Shown: one piece after another, positions 26,651-36,052 of the stretch
Numbering within the stretch: position 1 is the stretch's first letter
How the letters are laid out: every line of letters starts with the position of its first letter
Origin: Clostridium sp.
GTDB lineage: Bacteria > Bacillota > Clostridia > Clostridiales > Clostridiaceae
DNA length: 52,981 nucleotides
Direction: 5' to 3'
Assembly: GCF_021443865.1 (NCBI RefSeq)
Contig: NZ_JABUTB010000001.1
Span: 14,726-67,706 of the forward strand
Program-made: the position numbers and the translations under genes
The notes under the pieces: generated by a model
Databases searched by the model: none
Told to the model about the DNA's origin: nothing
What the model saw: only the letters and a program-made list of their open reading frames with translations

Positions 26651-26774
26651 AAAACCCTCCTCATTTCAATATTTTTTTATTTTTTATATTAAGTATACAT
26701 TTTAAAATTAAAGTTTTAAAATACATTTGCAGAATATTAAGAAAATTGTAATTTTATGTTCTTTTTTGCGTATA

Positions 26775-26826
26775 AAAAAATTCTCTTATAGTAAACGACT
26801 TTTAACTGTCTACTTTAAGAGAAGTA
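26775..26826 (-). terminator. Terminator of the telA/xpaC operon
   Basis: Imperfect inverted repeat TTCTCTTATAGTAAACGAC/GTCTACTTTAAGAGAA with a T run on the minus strand, 19 nt past the TelA-like stop. Confidence 0.7.
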
Positions 26827-26844
26827 ATTTTTATTTTATATTTA

Positions 26845-27990
26845 TTATTGTGGTTTAAATTTTAAAAGTTTATTTTTTAATTGATCTTCTATAGTTCTTA
26901 ATTCAACTTCAGCTTCCTTACGCTTTTGACGTCCTTCTGTTTGGATACGAAGTATTTCATCAAGAGTTGAAATTAAAGACTCATTAGTAACTTTAAGAGT
27001 TTCAATGTCAACAATTCCTCTTTCTGATTCCTTTGCAGTTTCTATAGTTGAAGTTTTTAATATTTCTGCATTTTTACGTAAAAGTTCATTTGTCATATTA
27101 GTAACTTCACTTTGAACTTTTGCTGCATTAGAGGAATGTGCAACTCCTAGAGCTAAAACTATTTGACTCTTCCAAAGAGGTATAGTGTTAACTATTGTTG
27201 ATTGTATCTTCTCAGACATTAAAGAATCATTATTTTGAATTAATCTAATTTGTGGAGCCATTTGAAGAGAAATCATCTTAGTTAATTCTAAATCATGAAT
27301 TTTCTTTTCAAATCTATTACAAAGTGCAAGAAAATCATTTACTTCTTGAGCATCTTGAGGAAGTCCAGTAATTTTTGCTTTTTCTTGTAACTTAGGTAAC
27401 TCCTCTTGTTCTAACTTTTGAAGCTTCTTTTTACCTGCTAGTATATACATAGAAAGTTCTTTAAAATAAGCCTTATTTATTTCATACATCTTATCTAACA
27501 TTGCAATATCCTTTAAAAGCTGTATTTGATGCTTTTCAAGATTATTACACATTTTATTAATATTATCTTCTACCTTATCATACTTAATCTTCATTTCAGA
27601 AATCTTATTCTTTCCTTTTTTGAAGAATCCAAAGATACCCTTTTTATCTTCTGTATCTTCAAAATTCTTTAACTCATGAACTACACTAGAAAGCATATCA
27701 CCAATCTCACCTAAATCTTTAGTTCTTACATTGTTTAAGGCTGTTTCTGAAAAGTCTGAAATTTTCTTTTGAGCACCTACTCCAAACTGTAAAATAGAAT
27801 TAGAATTTTTTATTTCTATTTTATTTACAAATTCATCTACCATACGCTTTTCTTCATCTGTTAAATTAATTTCATCAACTATTTCTTCTTTTTTCTCTTC
27901 TTTAACTTCTAAATTAATAATCTCTTCTATTATTGGTTCAAAAACTAGTTCAGGCTTTAAATTAATGTCATCTTTAAATTCATCACTCAT
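26845..27990 (-). CDS. TelA/KlaA-family toxic anion resistance protein
   Basis: A 381-residue soluble, largely helical protein of the TelA family (PF05816). Recognisable segments are SILQFGVGAQKKISDFSETALNNVRTKDLGEIGDML near the N-terminus, FGFFKKGKNK, and the conserved C-terminal block QMAPQIRLIQNNDSLMSEKIQSTIVNTIPLWKSQIVLALG with the following TSTIETAKESERGIVDIETL. TelA proteins are linked to tellurite and envelope stress, with unknown biochemical activity. The ORF-track start at 28005 contains the ribosome site (GGAGGAATTTATA), so ATG 27990 is used. It is the second gene of an operon with XpaC, as in many Firmicutes. Confidence 0.9.
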   Translation of the reverse strand: MSDEFKDDINLKPELVFEPIIEEIINLEVKEEKKEEIVDEINLTDEEKRMVDEFVNKIEIKNSNSILQFGVGAQKKISDFSETALNNVRTKDLGEIGDMLSSVVHELKNFEDTEDKKGIFGFFKKGKNKISEMKIKYDKVEDNINKMCNNLEKHQIQLLKDIAMLDKMYEINKAYFKELSMYILAGKKKLQKLEQEELPKLQEKAKITGLPQDAQEVNDFLALCNRFEKKIHDLELTKMISLQMAPQIRLIQNNDSLMSEKIQSTIVNTIPLWKSQIVLALGVAHSSNAAKVQSEVTNMTNELLRKNAEILKTSTIETAKESERGIVDIETLKVTNESLISTLDEILRIQTEGRQKRKEAEVELRTIEDQLKNKLLKFKPQ

Positions 27991-28017
27991 TATAAATTCC
28001 TCCATCTCGCTTCAAGC

Positions 28018-29178
28018 TTATTTTTTGAAATCCTCTTCTGTTAATCCTTCTTGTTTAAATAAAGTTTTTAAGACAGAAATATCTGTTGAAATATCTAAAA
28101 CAACATCCTCATATAAATCATCTAATAAATTTTCAAATGCATTATTTATAATATCAATACTTTTTTCAATTTCACTTTTAGCATTCTTTATATTATCTCC
28201 TTGTACTGCTTGCCTAGTTAAATCTCTATAAGAATTAATAAGCTTTATAGTAATAGGAAGATAATGATTTATAAACTTATTAACTTCTTGAAGCTTTTTA
28301 GGATTCTTTTCAACATAATTAAGTATTTGGCTTGCTATACCTTGTAATTTATCTATCTTAAGGGCTATTTCTTCTTTATAAAGCTCATTTCTTGTAGCCT
28401 TTATTTCTTCAATATATTTTCTTCCCATTTTAATTATAGAATTTAATTCCTCTTCTTCAGACTCATTTATATTTCTATTTAGCTTTGCCTTTTCATCTAA
28501 TTCTGCCTTAGCTATTTGTTGTTTCTTTAATTTTAAATAATCAGTATAAACATCATCATTTAGCATAAAGTAATTTTTTTCATCATCAATATGACCTTCT
28601 GTAAACATGCCTAAATTAATCATCTTATTAAGATCTTTAATAACAAAAGCTTCTTTTTCTTTAGCGAATCTAGCTAGATCCTTAATTGAGCAGTAACTAT
28701 TATCTTCAATAAATCTTACATAAGTCTTAAAGCGCTTTACCCTTTTCCTTAAGTTTACACCTCTAGATAATAATCCTAAGCTTATTCCTAAAAGTAATAC
28801 TATTACTATAAAGGCAGCTAATGTATCAGCAACTAATTTGCCAAAAAACAACATAAATATCATAAATATTAATAATAAAATTCCAAATAACATAGTACCT
28901 AACAATCCAAATATCATATATATAATTCCTGATATAGTTCCAGCTGGTCTTTTATCAATATATGTTGCTATATTGTTTTTAGCCTTCTTATTTAATTTAG
29001 TATAATTATTTTCTATTTTTATATTAAACTCATTTAGCTTTGACTTAAATTCATTTATTGTATCTTCAGCTTTATAGCTAATATCTCTTTTTAAATTTAC
29101 GAAATCTATAGCATTAAAAGCATTTTTCACTGTATTCATTATCTGGTCTTCTAAATCGGAAAAATCTCTTCTATCCAT
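28018..29178 (-). CDS. XpaC-family membrane protein (TelA partner)
   Basis: A 386-residue protein of the XpaC family (PF10112), named for hydrolysis of 5-bromo-4-chloroindolyl phosphate in Bacillus. An acidic helical N-terminus is followed by two or three tightly packed membrane spans (TISGIIYMIFGLLGTMLFGILLLIFMIFMLFF and LAAFIVIVLLLGISLGLLS, residues about 80-140). A winged-helix-like segment (SIKDLARFAKEKEAFVIKDLNKMINLGMF) and a long helical C-terminal domain complete it. It is first in the operon and 27 nt before telA. The pair probably forms an envelope-stress complex. The enzymatic name should not be taken literally. Confidence 0.88.
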   Translation of the reverse strand: MDRRDFSDLEDQIMNTVKNAFNAIDFVNLKRDISYKAEDTINEFKSKLNEFNIKIENNYTKLNKKAKNNIATYIDKRPAGTISGIIYMIFGLLGTMLFGILLLIFMIFMLFFGKLVADTLAAFIVIVLLLGISLGLLSRGVNLRKRVKRFKTYVRFIEDNSYCSIKDLARFAKEKEAFVIKDLNKMINLGMFTEGHIDDEKNYFMLNDDVYTDYLKLKKQQIAKAELDEKAKLNRNINESEEEELNSIIKMGRKYIEEIKATRNELYKEEIALKIDKLQGIASQILNYVEKNPKKLQEVNKFINHYLPITIKLINSYRDLTRQAVQGDNIKNAKSEIEKSIDIINNAFENLLDDLYEDVVLDISTDISVLKTLFKQEGLTEEDFKK

Positions 29179-29330
29179 TCTACATCCTCCAAATTATTTT
29201 ATTAAAATAAACATAAAATTAAATATAAACAATACTATATCTTCATTATAATAATTCAATTTTATTATATCTTATTATTAAATCAATTACAATTTATAAC
29301 AACTACATAACTATATTAAAAATTTTAATA

Positions 29331-29373
29331 ATAAAAAAGATATATTAATACTTATATCTACTAATATATCTTT
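29331..29373 (-). terminator. Terminator of propeller kinase copy 2
   Basis: AAAGATATATTA/TAATATATCTTT, a 12-bp stem with a 14-nt loop, 3' of the kinase stop at 29420, with T-rich minus-strand tail. Confidence 0.75.
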
Positions 29374-29419
29374 ATTAATTCTAATAGTTAAACTTACTTC
29401 ATATAGAAAGCTAGTAATT

Positions 29420-32400
29420 TTACTCCATTAAAAAATCCTTTCCTTTAAAAGAATGTATATTTTCTATATTAGAAAATATTTCATTAGTATTTTCTTCTAT
29501 ATTTTCTAATACATCAGGAAGTCCTATAGTAAATCTACTTCCTTCATTAACTTCACTTTCAAGTTTAATATATCCACCATGAAGCTCAACTATATATTTA
29601 ACAAGAGTAAGTCCTATACCACTACTAGTTGCCTTGGCAACTCCTGTACCTTCAACTTGTGAAAATCTCTTGAATATAAATTCTTGATCAGCTTTTGATA
29701 TTCCAATCCCCGTATCTTCCACAGTTATTTCAATATAATTTGGAACCTCTTTAATATATAATCTTATTTCGCCACCGTCTTTATTATACTTAATAGCATT
29801 ACCTAATAAGTTCACTATACATCTTTCAATTTCAGTTTCATCAAAGGATATAATCTTTTCTTCTATATCAGGATCTATTATAAAAGATAGCCCTTTTTCT
29901 TCTATATAATTTTTCATATTCAGTGCAGTTTCCTCAACTATATAAACTATATCATTGTTTTTCTTAGAAATCTTATATTTTCCAGTTTCTATCTTTGAGC
30001 TATCTATTATATCATTTATTATTTTTAATAGATTCTTACCGCTTTTGTGAACAATCCCCATATACTGATTAATTTTATCATGATTAATGCTTTTATCCTT
30101 ATTAAGTAAATTTATTAATTGTACTGTAGATAAAATAACATTTATTGGTGTTCTTAATTCATGAGATAAGTTTACAAAATAATTATTTTTAAACTTCTCA
30201 TTATTTATTAATTCTTTACTTAGTCTTTTATTTTCTTCTAATTGTTTATTTAAATTCTTAGTCTTTTGATTAACTAAATGTTGTAATATCTTAACATAAT
30301 TAGCTACATAAATAACAATTATTAATAGTATTAAAATATATATTGTATATGCTAAAGGAGTTTTCCAAAAAGGGTTCTTTACCTTTATATTTATACTTAC
30401 CTCTTTAGTTAATTCTCCATGTCCATCTCTAGCTCTTACTTTTAGAACATACTTTCCAGGCTCTAAGGACTTAATATTTATCTCACTAGTCCTATCAAGA
30501 TATATCCAGTCCTTATCAAGTCCTTCTAGAATATATTCATAAGTAGTATTATTTAAACTTTCATAATTAGGTAAGAAAAAATTAATATTTAAATTTTTAT
30601 AATTATAATCTAAAACAAGTTCCTCACCATCATAAGTAACTTTATTATTTCCAACAAAAATATCACCAATTACTACCTCATCATCATTCATATCATAACT
30701 AGATAAGTCATTTGGATTAAAATATGTAAAGCCTTCCGTACTACCAAATATCAGTGTTCCATCTTTAAGCTTTAAACCTGAATTCAAGTTAAATTGATAT
30801 CCATATAATCCATCCATCTTAGTGTAATTGGTTATGATATTATTTTTTACATCATACTTATTTAAGCCTTTATTAGTACTTATCCATATATCGTTATTAT
30901 CATCAATTAAGATTGAGTTTATATAGTTATTAGTTAATCCCTCAGCTGTAGTATAAGAAATAAATTCATTTTTATCTACGTCAAATTTAGAAACTCCAAC
31001 ATTAGTACCTATCCACAAGTTTCCTAAATTATCAAAGGTCATACAATTTATATAATTGTTAATTAAAGCATTTTCATCCGAATAATCCTTAGTATATCTA
31101 TCTATTACGCCTTTTTCCTTATGGAATTTAATTAACCCAGTTTCAATTCCACCTAACCAAAGAATATTTTCATCTTCATTATCTGGTAAAATTATTTTTA
31201 CTTCACCTGGATTTACTCCATATTCCATCAAAGCTTCACTATAATAAACCCTTTCCTCTTTCTCTACATTATAAGTATAAAAGTCACTTGTTGAAGCTAA
31301 CCATACAACTTTTTCATCATAATATAGATAGTTTAATTCTTTAGAGTAATCATCTCCTATTTTTCTTTTTATATAGGTTTTATTTTCAGTATCAAAGATT
31401 ATAATATCCTTATTAGTTAATATAACCATATATTTATCTTTTAGTTTAAACATAGATTTTATATATATATCACTAAAAGATAAATCTGTTTCTTCAAATA
31501 ATGATAATTCTAAATCTCTAGTATCTTCTTTATATATATGTATTCCATTGAATTTAGTTGCTATCCATATAGTATCATTATGTTGCACTATAGATACTAT
31601 GTTCCTACTTTCCTTACTGATATAACTAAATAGTACATTATCATTTAATACATTTACTCCTTTGTCTGTCCCTATCCAAATAGTTCCATTAAAATCTTCA
31701 AAGAAGCATGTTATAACACTACTAGAAATTGAATTATTTGCACTTATATCCTTTCTAAATACATTAAACGTGGTTTTATCTACTGAATATTTTATTGCGC
31801 CATCACTTGTAGATAACCATACATTATTTTTACTATCGTTAAAAATAAAATTGCTATAAAAATTAACTTTATTCTCCTTAAATTCATAAGCATTAGTTAT
31901 AGTACCTTCTTTTAAATTGTGTTTTTTTGCTCCCTCACTATCAATTATATATATATGGTCCTTTTCCTCTTCATATATATTGTATACATAAGTATATTCC
32001 TTAGTAGATATCCATATATTCCCGAAATTATCCTTTGACATATGGTTAATAAAGGATTTTTTTTCTGATTTACTCTTCTCTATTGCTAAGTTTTCATATA
32101 TTAAATTCAATCCTAATCTTGTCCCTACCCATAACCTTTTCTCTCCATCTTCCTCCAAGCAGGTTATTGATGAACTACTTAAAGAATTACTATCATTAGG
32201 ATCATGATAAAATGCTTGTACACTTGCATCTTTAAGATTAAATTTCATTAACCCATTATCTGTACCTACCCACATTACATTTTCATCGTAACTACTTTTT
32301 AATAAGGATGTTATCTTTAAGTTTCCTAAATTATATTTATCATATATATCCTTCATTCTTACTATTGTATCTGATTCTTTGACTAAAAAGTCTAATCCAT

Positions 32401-32716
32401 TATCAGTTCCTATCCAAAGGTTTCCATTAACATCTTCTTCTATTGCGGTTATATAAGTTGAACTTAAAGAATTATCTTTTTTAGGATAGCAATTATATAT
32501 TTTTATTCTTTCACCATCATATCTATTAAGACCATCTTTAGTTCCTATCCACATATATCCCTGACTATCTTGAAATATAGTCGTTACATATTCGTTTGAA
32601 AGTCCATCATGGATAGATATACTCTCAAAATTAGAATCATTTAGTACTTCTGAATATGCTCTTATAGGAAATAAAATAATTATTAAAATAAATATTATTA
32701 TTTTCTTTAATCTCAT
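29420..32716 (-). CDS. Beta-propeller sensor histidine kinase (HTCS-like without receiver), copy 2
   Basis: A 1098-residue paralogue of the kinase at 16807-20040 with the same order: signal anchor (LKKIIIFILIIILFPIRAYS), two-component propeller repeats, Y_Y_Y domain (LEGLDKDWIYLDRTS...LEPGKYVLKVRA), membrane span (PLAYTIYILILLIIVIYVANYV), HisKA (NLSHELRTPINVI) and HATPase (NLLGNAIKYNKDGG, DTGIGIS, GIGLTLVKY). A 30-residue C-terminal extension (LENIEENTNEIFSNIENIHS...) is absent from copy 1. No receiver domain is present. TGAGG is 9-10 nt before ATG 32716; the ORF-track ATG at 32731 overlaps that site. Two Spo0A-box-like sequences lie 87-118 nt upstream. The neighbouring VirRS-like pair is a separate transcript. 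Confidence 0.92.
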   Translation of the reverse strand: MRLKKIIIFILIIILFPIRAYSEVLNDSNFESISIHDGLSNEYVTTIFQDSQGYMWIGTKDGLNRYDGERIKIYNCYPKKDNSLSSTYITAIEEDVNGNLWIGTDNGLDFLVKESDTIVRMKDIYDKYNLGNLKITSLLKSSYDENVMWVGTDNGLMKFNLKDASVQAFYHDPNDSNSLSSSSITCLEEDGEKRLWVGTRLGLNLIYENLAIEKSKSEKKSFINHMSKDNFGNIWISTKEYTYVYNIYEEEKDHIYIIDSEGAKKHNLKEGTITNAYEFKENKVNFYSNFIFNDSKNNVWLSTSDGAIKYSVDKTTFNVFRKDISANNSISSSVITCFFEDFNGTIWIGTDKGVNVLNDNVLFSYISKESRNIVSIVQHNDTIWIATKFNGIHIYKEDTRDLELSLFEETDLSFSDIYIKSMFKLKDKYMVILTNKDIIIFDTENKTYIKRKIGDDYSKELNYLYYDEKVVWLASTSDFYTYNVEKEERVYYSEALMEYGVNPGEVKIILPDNEDENILWLGGIETGLIKFHKEKGVIDRYTKDYSDENALINNYINCMTFDNLGNLWIGTNVGVSKFDVDKNEFISYTTAEGLTNNYINSILIDDNNDIWISTNKGLNKYDVKNNIITNYTKMDGLYGYQFNLNSGLKLKDGTLIFGSTEGFTYFNPNDLSSYDMNDDEVVIGDIFVGNNKVTYDGEELVLDYNYKNLNINFFLPNYESLNNTTYEYILEGLDKDWIYLDRTSEINIKSLEPGKYVLKVRARDGHGELTKEVSINIKVKNPFWKTPLAYTIYILILLIIVIYVANYVKILQHLVNQKTKNLNKQLEENKRLSKELINNEKFKNNYFVNLSHELRTPINVILSTVQLINLLNKDKSINHDKINQYMGIVHKSGKNLLKIINDIIDSSKIETGKYKISKKNNDIVYIVEETALNMKNYIEEKGLSFIIDPDIEEKIISFDETEIERCIVNLLGNAIKYNKDGGEIRLYIKEVPNYIEITVEDTGIGISKADQEFIFKRFSQVEGTGVAKATSSGIGLTLVKYIVELHGGYIKLESEVNEGSRFTIGLPDVLENIEENTNEIFSNIENIHSFKGKDFLME

Positions 32717-32800
32717 ATTTTTAAACCTCATACAGTTAAATTTACTATCATAAATATTTTTGTATTATTATTCTACTGTATTTTTATTAATCAAATTTAA

Positions 32801-32834
32801 TTTTGTCGTAAAATGTCTTTTTTCGTTGTCGAAT
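32801..32834 (+). promoter_or_regulatory. Pair of Spo0A-box-like sequences upstream of propeller kinase 2
   Basis: TTTTGTCGTAA (32801-32811, one mismatch to TTGTCGAAA) and TTGTCGAAT (32826-32834, exact TGTCGAA core) are in the same orientation with a 23-bp centre spacing, about two helical turns. They lie 87-118 nt before the kinase start. Binding is not shown. Confidence 0.4.
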
Positions 32835-32876
32835 TGCATTTGTATTTACTTTTTTAAGTAATTATTGAATTTAAAA

Positions 32877-32906
32877 GAAAAAATAGGTTACATAAGTAAC
32901 CCTATT
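32877..32906 (-). terminator. Terminator of the VirS-like kinase gene
   Basis: GGTTAC-ATAA-GTAACC core with flanking ATA/TAT pairs and one bulge, followed on the minus strand by TTTTTT, 17 nt past the stop. Confidence 0.8.
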
Positions 32907-32922
32907 AATTTAAAATTCAAAT

Positions 32923-34221
32923 TTATTGTATCATTATATATGTAGTAAATATATTATTCTTATGACTTCTATTTATATAGCCATTATATTTTTTTATTAT
33001 ATTATCTACCTGACTTAGTCCAATGCCACTTACTTCAGTATTTTTAGTAGATAAAAATCTACCATTAACTTCATTTATATATCCATTAGTGCTATTACTT
33101 ATCTTAAAAACTAAAATATTATTTTCTGAGGCTATTTTTAAATTAATAAATCTATATCCTTTCACATTAGTACAGGCTTCAATGGAATTATCAATAAGGT
33201 TTCCAAGTACAGTACTAATATCTACATTAGAAATTTTTATTTTTGAATTTATCTTTAGATTTAATCTTATATCTATATTTTTTTCTTCTGCAATTTTTAT
33301 TTTACTTAATAATATAGAGTTAACAGCTATATTATCTGTATAAATATTTTTATCTAACTTGCTCATACTGTTATCTATTTCATTTATATATTCTATAACT
33401 GCCTCTTTACCACTAACTTGAAGCAATCCTAAAATCACACTAATATGATTTTTAAAATCATGTCTCCATCCAATCATTTCAGTATACATATCTCGAATTT
33501 CCTTATCGTGAATTTTACGATTTAAATTCATTTTCAATAAAAATTTTTCTTCCATTTCCTTTAAAAATATAGTTAGTATGTATATTAATAAAACTTGTAT
33601 ACTACATAAGCTAAACAGAATAGTTATAATATCAATATTAATTATATCTCTATTGGCTATAACATCTCTTTCAATTATAAAAACTAAAATATGATCTAAA
33701 AGTAATATAATTGCAAGACTATATAAAGTTACATCTTTTATTAGTTTTATAAAATTTAAATTTTTAATAAAAAATGATAAAAGAACAAATTGTATAATTT
33801 TAACAATAAATACTAATATACTTCTTTTATAATTAATTATTAAAAACATCTCAGAAAATGATACATTAAATATCTTAAAAGCTATAGAATACACTATAAA
33901 AGAACTTACTATCATAGTAGTAATGAATAATGATGATAAAAAAAACTTTTCCGATATTCTGCCTTTTCTAAAAAAAATAGGATAAATTAACAATATGAGA
34001 TAATAAAAAATAATAAAACTTACAATTTTACTTCCTTTCAAATAAATAAATATGTTATTAATATTTATTGCTGGTATAAAAGTATAAAATGTAACCATTA
34101 TTATGTTAAATAGTTTATTGTATTTATCATATTTAGGAAGCATTATCTTATTAAAAAAGTATAATATCATAAAGGAACTTATAAAAGTAATTATTAATTC
34201 AGATATATATAAAAATGTCAT
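32923..34221 (-). CDS. VirS/AgrC-like GHKL sensor histidine kinase
   Basis: A 432-residue membrane kinase. Six or so hydrophobic spans occupy residues 1-205. The phospho-acceptor is in MIGWRHDFKNHISVILGLLQV (the AgrC/VirS-type H box). The GHKL ATPase has NLIDNSIEACTN (N box) and GIGLSQVDNIIKKYNG (G box). Length and layout match VirS of C. perfringens and AgrC quorum sensors that sense peptides. No agrB/agrD-type gene is visible beside it. The ORF-track start is a TTG at 34233 directly abutting AAGGA; ATG 34221 is likelier, though its spacing (12) is long. The order regulator-then-kinase is that of virRS. Confidence 0.88.
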   Translation of the reverse strand: MTFLYISELIITFISSFMILYFFNKIMLPKYDKYNKLFNIIMVTFYTFIPAININNIFIYLKGSKIVSFIIFYYLILLIYPIFFRKGRISEKFFLSSLFITTMIVSSFIVYSIAFKIFNVSFSEMFLIINYKRSILVFIVKIIQFVLLSFFIKNLNFIKLIKDVTLYSLAIILLLDHILVFIIERDVIANRDIINIDIITILFSLCSIQVLLIYILTIFLKEMEEKFLLKMNLNRKIHDKEIRDMYTEMIGWRHDFKNHISVILGLLQVSGKEAVIEYINEIDNSMSKLDKNIYTDNIAVNSILLSKIKIAEEKNIDIRLNLKINSKIKISNVDISTVLGNLIDNSIEACTNVKGYRFINLKIASENNILVFKISNSTNGYINEVNGRFLSTKNTEVSGIGLSQVDNIIKKYNGYINRSHKNNIFTTYIMIQ

Positions 34222-34236
34222 AAAGCTATTCAATCC

Positions 34237-34947
34237 TTACTCACAAATATAATTTATAAAGGTTTCATTAACCTCTTTATACTTTCCCCTACTTATAGGT
34301 ATATTAACTCCGTTTTCTAGCATGATATTATTTTTTACTATGGACTTAATGTGCTTAATATTTACTATATAAGACCTATGGCATCTTACAAAATACTCAT
34401 TTGGCAGAATCATTTCTATTTCACTTATATTTTTTCTTACTGTAATTTTCTCAGAATTTGTGTGAATATCTATATATGGAGAAAACATAACAAAATAATA
34501 TATTTCATTATAATCTAATTTTATAACCTTCTTAGATGTCTCTAAAACAAATGATGATACTTCTTCATCATTATTAATTCTATCTAAAGTTGTATCTAAA
34601 CAATAATATAAATCCGTTATTTTTATAGGCTTTATTAGATATTGTAATGCTCGAACTCTATAACCATGTAATGCATATTTAAAAAGTCCTGTTACAAAAA
34701 CAATATCTATTTTTGTATTTTTTTCTCTTATTATATTAGATAATTCTACCCCTGACATTTTACTTAAATTTACATCTAAAAATATAATGTCATATTTATT
34801 ATAATCTGACCATTCAAATAAAAATTCTTCTGCAGAATTAAAAGTATCTATGGATATTTTAGTATCCTTTTCCTTTGCCCAATTATGAATATGATTATTA
34901 AGTAAATTAATTTGTACATCTTGATCTTCACATATTGCTATTTTCAT
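34237..34947 (-). CDS. VirR/AgrA-like LytTR response regulator
   Basis: A 236-residue regulator. The receiver domain (residues 1-125) has the acidic pair ED, the phospho-Asp in IIFLDVNLSKMSG, and Lys in QYLIKPI. The C-terminal LytTR DNA-binding domain carries the motif FVRCHRSYIVN, matching FxRCHRS that is essential in VirR, and ends ISRGKYKEVNETFINYI. The length equals that of C. perfringens VirR. AAGGGGTG is 9 nt before ATG 34947; the GTG at 34959 in the ORF track lies inside that ribosome site. It is followed 15 nt later by the kinase, a two-gene operon. Targets are unknown; I found no clear VirR box in the window. Confidence 0.9.
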   Translation of the reverse strand: MKIAICEDQDVQINLLNNHIHNWAKEKDTKISIDTFNSAEEFLFEWSDYNKYDIIFLDVNLSKMSGVELSNIIREKNTKIDIVFVTGLFKYALHGYRVRALQYLIKPIKITDLYYCLDTTLDRINNDEEVSSFVLETSKKVIKLDYNEIYYFVMFSPYIDIHTNSEKITVRKNISEIEMILPNEYFVRCHRSYIVNIKHIKSIVKNNIMLENGVNIPISRGKYKEVNETFINYICE

Positions 34948-35263
34948 AGATATAATCACCCCTTATATGATGCATATTCTACAAATGTTATCTTCTACTA
35001 TTATTTAATATTATTTCACTTTATATGACTTAATAATCAGAATTTCTATTACAACTTATTTTCACCTAAAAACAAACCATAAATTATCTAAATTCATCTT
35101 AATATTATACTAATTATATTTGATTTTTCAATAATAGCTAAGAAATTTTTTTGGATTTTTATAAGTATCATTAAATATAAAGATATTTTTATGAAAGTAG
35201 TATATTATAAAGACCTTAATATTATATAATTTGAGCATACTATATTTAAAAGAGGTGATTTAT
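34948..35263. other. Divergent intergenic region between virR-like gene and exonuclease
   Basis: A 316-nt AT-rich gap that must hold both divergent promoters. AAAGAGGTG before 35264 is the exonuclease ribosome site. I see no convincing operator, RNA or ORF. Confidence 0.5.
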
Positions 35264-36013
35264 ATGAAATATATTATATTTGATCTAGAATTTAATCAAA
35301 GTTCTAATAAGGAAGATAAAATTCCTCAATTGCCTTTTGAGATAATACAAATTGGAGCTTTAAAACTAGATGAGGATTTTAAAACTATTTCAACCTTTAA
35401 TGAATTAGTTAAACCTACTGTTTATAAAAATATTATTCCTTATGTTCAAGAGCTAACAAAAATTACTGAAGAAATCCTTCATTCAGCTAAAAACTTTACA
35501 GATATTTATTATGACTTTACGAATTTTATTGGAAATGAAGAGGTAACCTTTGTTATATGGGGACTTGTAGACTTAAGAGAATTATATAAAAACATTATTT
35601 ACTTTAATCTTCCTACTGAAAATCTTCCTAAACTTTATATAGACATCCAGCATTATGCTAGCAAGCATTTTAATATTCCACATAAAAAAAGTATTGGTTT
35701 AAAAAATGCATTGAATTTTCTAAATATACATATAGAATCTGAATTTCATAACGCCTTTAATGACGCTTACTATACAGCTGAGATTTTTAAAGAATTATAT
35801 ACTGATTCAATAGAGTCCAAAGTTTATTCTCATACTCCTATTAGAATAAAATCAGAGCCTAAGAAAATAGTTAATTATGATGCTTTAATTCTTCAAATTG
35901 AAAAAATGTATAATAAGAAATTAAATTCTGAAGAAATAAGTATGATAAAATTAGCCTATAATATGGGCAAAACTCACCAATTTCTTATAAAGGATGACGA
36001 AAGCCAAAATTAA
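35264..36013 (+). CDS. DEDDh 3'-5' exonuclease (KapD/ERI-1-like)
   Basis: A 249-residue exonuclease of the RNase T/DEDDh family. Exo I is FDLEFNQ (Asp and Glu), Exo II contains Asp in WGLVDLRELY, and Exo III is HNAFNDAYYTAEI (His and Asp). The catalytic set is complete. The exonuclease domain covers residues about 1-190; the C-terminal tail (KIVNYDALILQIEKMYNKKLNSEEISMIKLAY) is helical. It resembles KapD-like proteins that some Firmicutes carry near sporulation genes. Whether the substrate is DNA or RNA is open. AGAGGTG precedes ATG 35264; the TTG at 35231 in the ORF track has no ribosome site. It converges with the giant repeat gene. Confidence 0.9.
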   Translation: MKYIIFDLEFNQSSNKEDKIPQLPFEIIQIGALKLDEDFKTISTFNELVKPTVYKNIIPYVQELTKITEEILHSAKNFTDIYYDFTNFIGNEEVTFVIWGLVDLRELYKNIIYFNLPTENLPKLYIDIQHYASKHFNIPHKKSIGLKNALNFLNIHIESEFHNAFNDAYYTAEIFKELYTDSIESKVYSHTPIRIKSEPKKIVNYDALILQIEKMYNKKLNSEEISMIKLAYNMGKTHQFLIKDDESQN

Positions 36014-36016
36014 TAA

Positions 36017-36036
36017 GGAGCTGTTGCTACAGCTCC
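36017..36036 (-). terminator. Hairpin terminator of the giant repeat gene
   Basis: GGAGCTGT-TGCT-ACAGCTCC, an 8-bp stem 17 nt past the giant gene stop. The T-rich side is on the minus strand, so it serves mainly that gene and only weakly the + exonuclease. Confidence 0.7.
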
Positions 36037-36052
36037 AAAAATAATTATTATA

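Noticed and set aside
26699-26722. Inverted repeat near the catalase promoter as a PerR box
   Set aside because: The ATTTTAAAA dyad departs from TTATAATNATTATAA at too many positions to call PerR.
34948-35263. agrD-like peptide gene beside the VirRS-like pair
   Set aside because: No ORF with an AgrD-like amphipathic leader and cysteine-centred core is visible in the gap.
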